DNA of 7,631 bases. It comes from Dehalococcoidia bacterium. Its GTDB lineage: Bacteria > Chloroflexota > Dehalococcoidia > E44-bin15. A model generated the notes under the pieces. It ran no database searches. It worked only from the letters and a program-made list of their open reading frames with translations, and was not told where the DNA came from. Shown piece by piece: positions 5,998-7,631 of this stretch. The position numbers and the translations under genes are program-made. Where the stretch lies: assembly GCA_023129355.1 (NCBI GenBank), contig JAGMCC010000057.1, forward strand, positions 1 through 7,631, given 5' to 3'. Position 1 is the first letter of the stretch. Each line of letters starts with the position of its first letter.

Positions 5998-7449
5998 TTA
6001 CAGTTCCTCGAGCTCCTCTTCATCGATAGGGATTTTCGGGGCGCGGCGAGCCTTCGGTTTAGCCACGCCTCTGGTCACGTCGTCTTCTATCGCCTTGCCC
6101 TTGCTCTTTTTGCCCTTCTTTGCCTTTTTATTGGGCTTAGGTGCTATCGCCGGGAGGATGTCCTCGGCAAAACGAAGTTGAGGGGCTGGCGTGGCAACTA
6201 ACGTTTCTTCTATCGGTGTCTCCTCCTCCACGGGGAGCGCCTCCTCTGCTTCTATCTCAGGAACGAGTTCCTCAGGAGCAAGCAATACAACGTCCTCCTC
6301 AGGAGCCGTGGTTTCCGGCTGCTCCACTTCGACCAGCCCTTCGGGTTCCTCTACCACGGCTTCCTCTAAGGGGGGAGGCTGTTCGACGAGTGCCGCCTCC
6401 TCCGCCTCGGCTACTGAGGCGCTCTTGATATCGATGCGCCATCCGGTGAGCCGGGCAGCGAGCCGGGCATTCTGTCCCTCTCTGCCGATGGCGAGGGATA
6501 ATTGGCGGTCGGGCACCACTACAGTGGCCACCTTCTCCTCGCTATTGACCGCAACGCTATCCACCGGAGCGGGGCTCAAGGCATTGGCGATGAAGGTCGC
6601 TGTGTCGGGATGCCACTCCACAATATCGATCCTTTCCCCGTTTAGTTCGTTTACAATGTTTTGGATTCTAATACCGCGCAGCCCGACGCAGGAGCCGATG
6701 GGATCGATGCCCTGTTGCCGAGCCGCCACGGCGATCTTGCTCCGATGTCCCGCTTCCCGGGCAATGGCTTTGAGCTCTACGACGCCGCTGTGTATCTCCG
6801 GTACCTCCAGCTCGAGGAGGCGACGCAGCAGGTTTCGATGGGTGCGCGATACTAAAACCTGAGGCCCTCTACCCGTGCGGCGCACCTCCATTAAGTATAC
6901 CTTGAGCCTTTGCCCCAGGCGATAATGCTCGGTGCGCACCTGCTCCGCGGCGGGAAGGACGCCCTCGGTCCTTCCCAGGTCGAGGGTGATCTGCCGGGGT
7001 TCGATTCGCTGCACAATCCCGGTGACGATCTCACTCTCGCGATCGGAGAACTCCTCGAATACGAGTTCCCGCTCCGCCTCGCGCAAGCGCTGGAGCACCA
7101 CTTGCTTGGCTGTCTGGGCGGCGATCCGCCCGGCATTTTGGGGGGTGGCCTCCACCATGAGGTCTTCATCAAGCTGAGCGTGCTGGTTTATTTTTTTTGC
7201 CTCATCCAGCGATAGCTCACAGCGGGGGTCGGTTACCGTCTCCACCACTGTCTTCTCAGCGAACACGGTTACCTCACCGGTGTCGGGATTGAGCTTCACC
7301 GAGATCTCCTGGTTTGCTGCGAAGCTGTTTTTGCGGAAAGCGGAAACTAAGGCAGCCTCCACCACATCCAGCACTATCTCCCGAGACAGTTTCTTCTCGG
7401 CAGCAAGCTGGGTGATGGCAAGCATGAGTTCGCTCTTCACCTTACCCAA
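5998..7449 (-). CDS. nusA: transcription termination/antitermination factor NusA
   Basis: The 483-residue protein binds RNA polymerase and nascent RNA, promoting pausing, intrinsic termination and antitermination. Domains in order: an N-terminal RNAP-binding domain (1 to about 133, KSELMLAITQLAAEKKLS near the start), S1 (about 138-203), KH1 with GLRG (257-260) and KH2 with GREG (322-325). A long low-complexity tail (346-483) follows. This tail is acidic and Pro/Val-rich to about 430, then has the basic KKAKKGKKSKGK (441-452), and ends acidic (DEEELEEL). It shows no recognisable copy of the E. coli acidic repeats. TTG at 7449 was chosen because a near-complete Shine-Dalgarno (7450-7460) ends right before it. 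GTG at 7440 aligns better with B. subtilis NusA but lies 14 bases from GGAGG. ATG at 7425 is a third, less likely option. It leads the operon toward infB. Confidence 0.95.
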   Translation of the reverse strand: MGKVKSELMLAITQLAAEKKLSREIVLDVVEAALVSAFRKNSFAANQEISVKLNPDTGEVTVFAEKTVVETVTDPRCELSLDEAKKINQHAQLDEDLMVEATPQNAGRIAAQTAKQVVLQRLREAERELVFEEFSDRESEIVTGIVQRIEPRQITLDLGRTEGVLPAAEQVRTEHYRLGQRLKVYLMEVRRTGRGPQVLVSRTHRNLLRRLLELEVPEIHSGVVELKAIAREAGHRSKIAVAARQQGIDPIGSCVGLRGIRIQNIVNELNGERIDIVEWHPDTATFIANALSPAPVDSVAVNSEEKVATVVVPDRQLSLAIGREGQNARLAARLTGWRIDIKSASVAEAEEAALVEQPPPLEEAVVEEPEGLVEVEQPETTAPEEDVVLLAPEELVPEIEAEEALPVEEETPIEETLVATPAPQLRFAEDILPAIAPKPNKKAKKGKKSKGKAIEDDVTRGVAKPKARRAPKIPIDEEELEEL

Positions 7450-7460
7450 GATCACCTCCC
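7450..7460 (-). promoter_or_regulatory. extended Shine-Dalgarno of nusA
   Basis: GGGAGGTGATC on the minus strand complements about ten bases of the 16S 3' end and abuts the TTG start at 7449 (GGAGG is five bases away). This unusually strong site is paired with a weak start codon. It can also pair with a UCACUCCC segment upstream (7485-7478), described in the findings. Confidence 0.85.
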
Positions 7461-7468
7461 GATATAAC

Positions 7469-7494
7469 AAAAAAGTGGGGAGTGACACCCACTT
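7469..7494 (-). terminator. intrinsic terminator/attenuator in the nusA leader
   Basis: On the minus strand a perfect 7-bp stem, AAGTGGG (7494-7488) with CCCACTT (7479-7473), has an 8-base loop and runs into six T residues (7474-7469). This is the canonical form of a rho-independent terminator. It ends only eight bases before the nusA Shine-Dalgarno and lies downstream of a plausible promoter, so it can act on transcripts entering nusA. It may terminate rimP transcripts or work as an attenuator controlling nusA and the whole downstream operon. NusA itself stimulates termination at such hairpins, so autoregulation is an attractive inference. Confidence 0.82.
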
Positions 7495-7519
7495 AGTTCT
7501 TGCCCCCTCTTGCAAGAGT

Positions 7520-7548
7520 AGTGTACCATAACCAAGCTGGTTAGGCAA
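7520..7548 (-). promoter_or_regulatory. putative sigma70-type promoter between rimP and nusA
   Basis: On the minus strand TTGCCT (7548-7543), a 17-base spacer and TACACT (7525-7520) each match four of six consensus bases. Transcription would begin near 7513, about 64 bases before the nusA start codon. The resulting leader would contain the terminator hairpin. The spacing is ideal but the elements are only moderate, so this could be weak or fortuitous. Confidence 0.5.
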
Positions 7549-7561
7549 CCCCCCGGCGAGG

Positions 7562-7631
7562 CTATTTGAGGGAGAGAATCACCCTGAGCTCCCGACTTGC
7601 CCTTTCAAGAGGCACCAGCGCTACCTTTTTG
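7562..7631 (-). CDS. 3' end of a gene upstream of nusA, possibly rimP
   Basis: The right edge holds the last 22 codons plus stop (TAG, 7564-7562) of a minus-strand frame reading KKVALVPLE...ELRVILSLK. The position immediately upstream of nusA is the usual place for rimP (30S maturation factor), and a C-terminal segment of the kind K-x-A-x-LVP-x occurs in RimP proteins, but the piece is too short to identify by sequence alone. The frame ends 112 bases before the nusA start. The call rests on synteny; a different small protein is possible. Confidence 0.5.
   Translation of the reverse strand, partial: KKVALVPLERASRELRVILSLK

Noticed and set aside
6191..6862. Serine/threonine-rich open frame on the plus strand opposite nusA
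   Set aside because: Its low complexity is explained by the Glu/Pro/Val-rich NusA tail read antisense. No start signals support it.
7498..7517. Second hairpin TCTTGC/GCAAGA ahead of the nusA terminator (and the overlapping CTCTTGCAAGAG palindrome)
   Set aside because: The predicted transcript would start near 7513, so its 5' arm would be largely untranscribed from the proposed promoter. It could matter only for read-through from rimP, so it was not listed as a separate element.
5998..7548. Longer NusA frame starting at a TTG at 7548
   Set aside because: It would translate through the terminator hairpin and use the -35 element as a start codon, and it has no Shine-Dalgarno. The added residues have no NusA counterpart, and the real site at 7450-7460 points to 7449.

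Overview
This window looks like a chromosomal housekeeping region from a moderately GC-rich bacterium. A Chloroflexota (Dehalococcoidia-like) host fits best. The reasons are the mix of a bacterial translation/transcription operon with an actinobacterial/archaeal-type inositol-1-phosphate synthase, PHP-family phosphoesterases and a tiny DUF5679-like zinc ribbon. The taxonomic guess rests on remembered family distributions and is only moderately secure. No phage, transposon, CRISPR, tRNA or rRNA signature was found. No gene-free stretch exceeds about 110 bases.

Right half (minus strand, reading from the right edge leftward): the 3' end of a gene that is probably rimP, then nusA, ylxR/rnpM, infB, rbfA and truB. 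Gaps within the block are very short (5, 9 and 2 bases, then a 14-base overlap), so nusA to truB is almost certainly one operon. It couples transcription elongation/termination (NusA), an RNA-binding regulator (YlxR), translation initiation (IF2), 30S maturation (RbfA) and tRNA pseudouridylation (TruB). The 112-base gap between the putative rimP end and nusA is the most interesting non-coding stretch. It holds a sigma70-like promoter, an intrinsic-terminator hairpin with a U run, and a near-complete Shine-Dalgarno sequence abutting a TTG start. The terminator's 3' arm can alternatively pair with that Shine-Dalgarno sequence. This looks like an attenuator for the gene that encodes a termination factor.

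Middle: downstream of truB, a 46-codon zinc-ribbon gene (2358-2498, minus) has its own textbook promoter (TTGACA, 17 bp, TATAGT), an A/T-rich upstream stretch and a perfect Shine-Dalgarno. This suggests a strongly expressed small protein.

Left half: a plus-strand PHP-family phosphoesterase (1638-2303) is divergent from a minus-strand myo-inositol-1-phosphate synthase (521-1597). Only 40 bases separate the two TTG starts, and the PHP gene's likely promoter reaches into the synthase coding end. Downstream of the synthase, on the same strand, is a second PHP-domain protein cut off by the left edge. The synthase makes inositol 1-phosphate from glucose 6-phosphate, so flanking phosphoesterases are candidates for related phosphate chemistry, though this is only inference from position.
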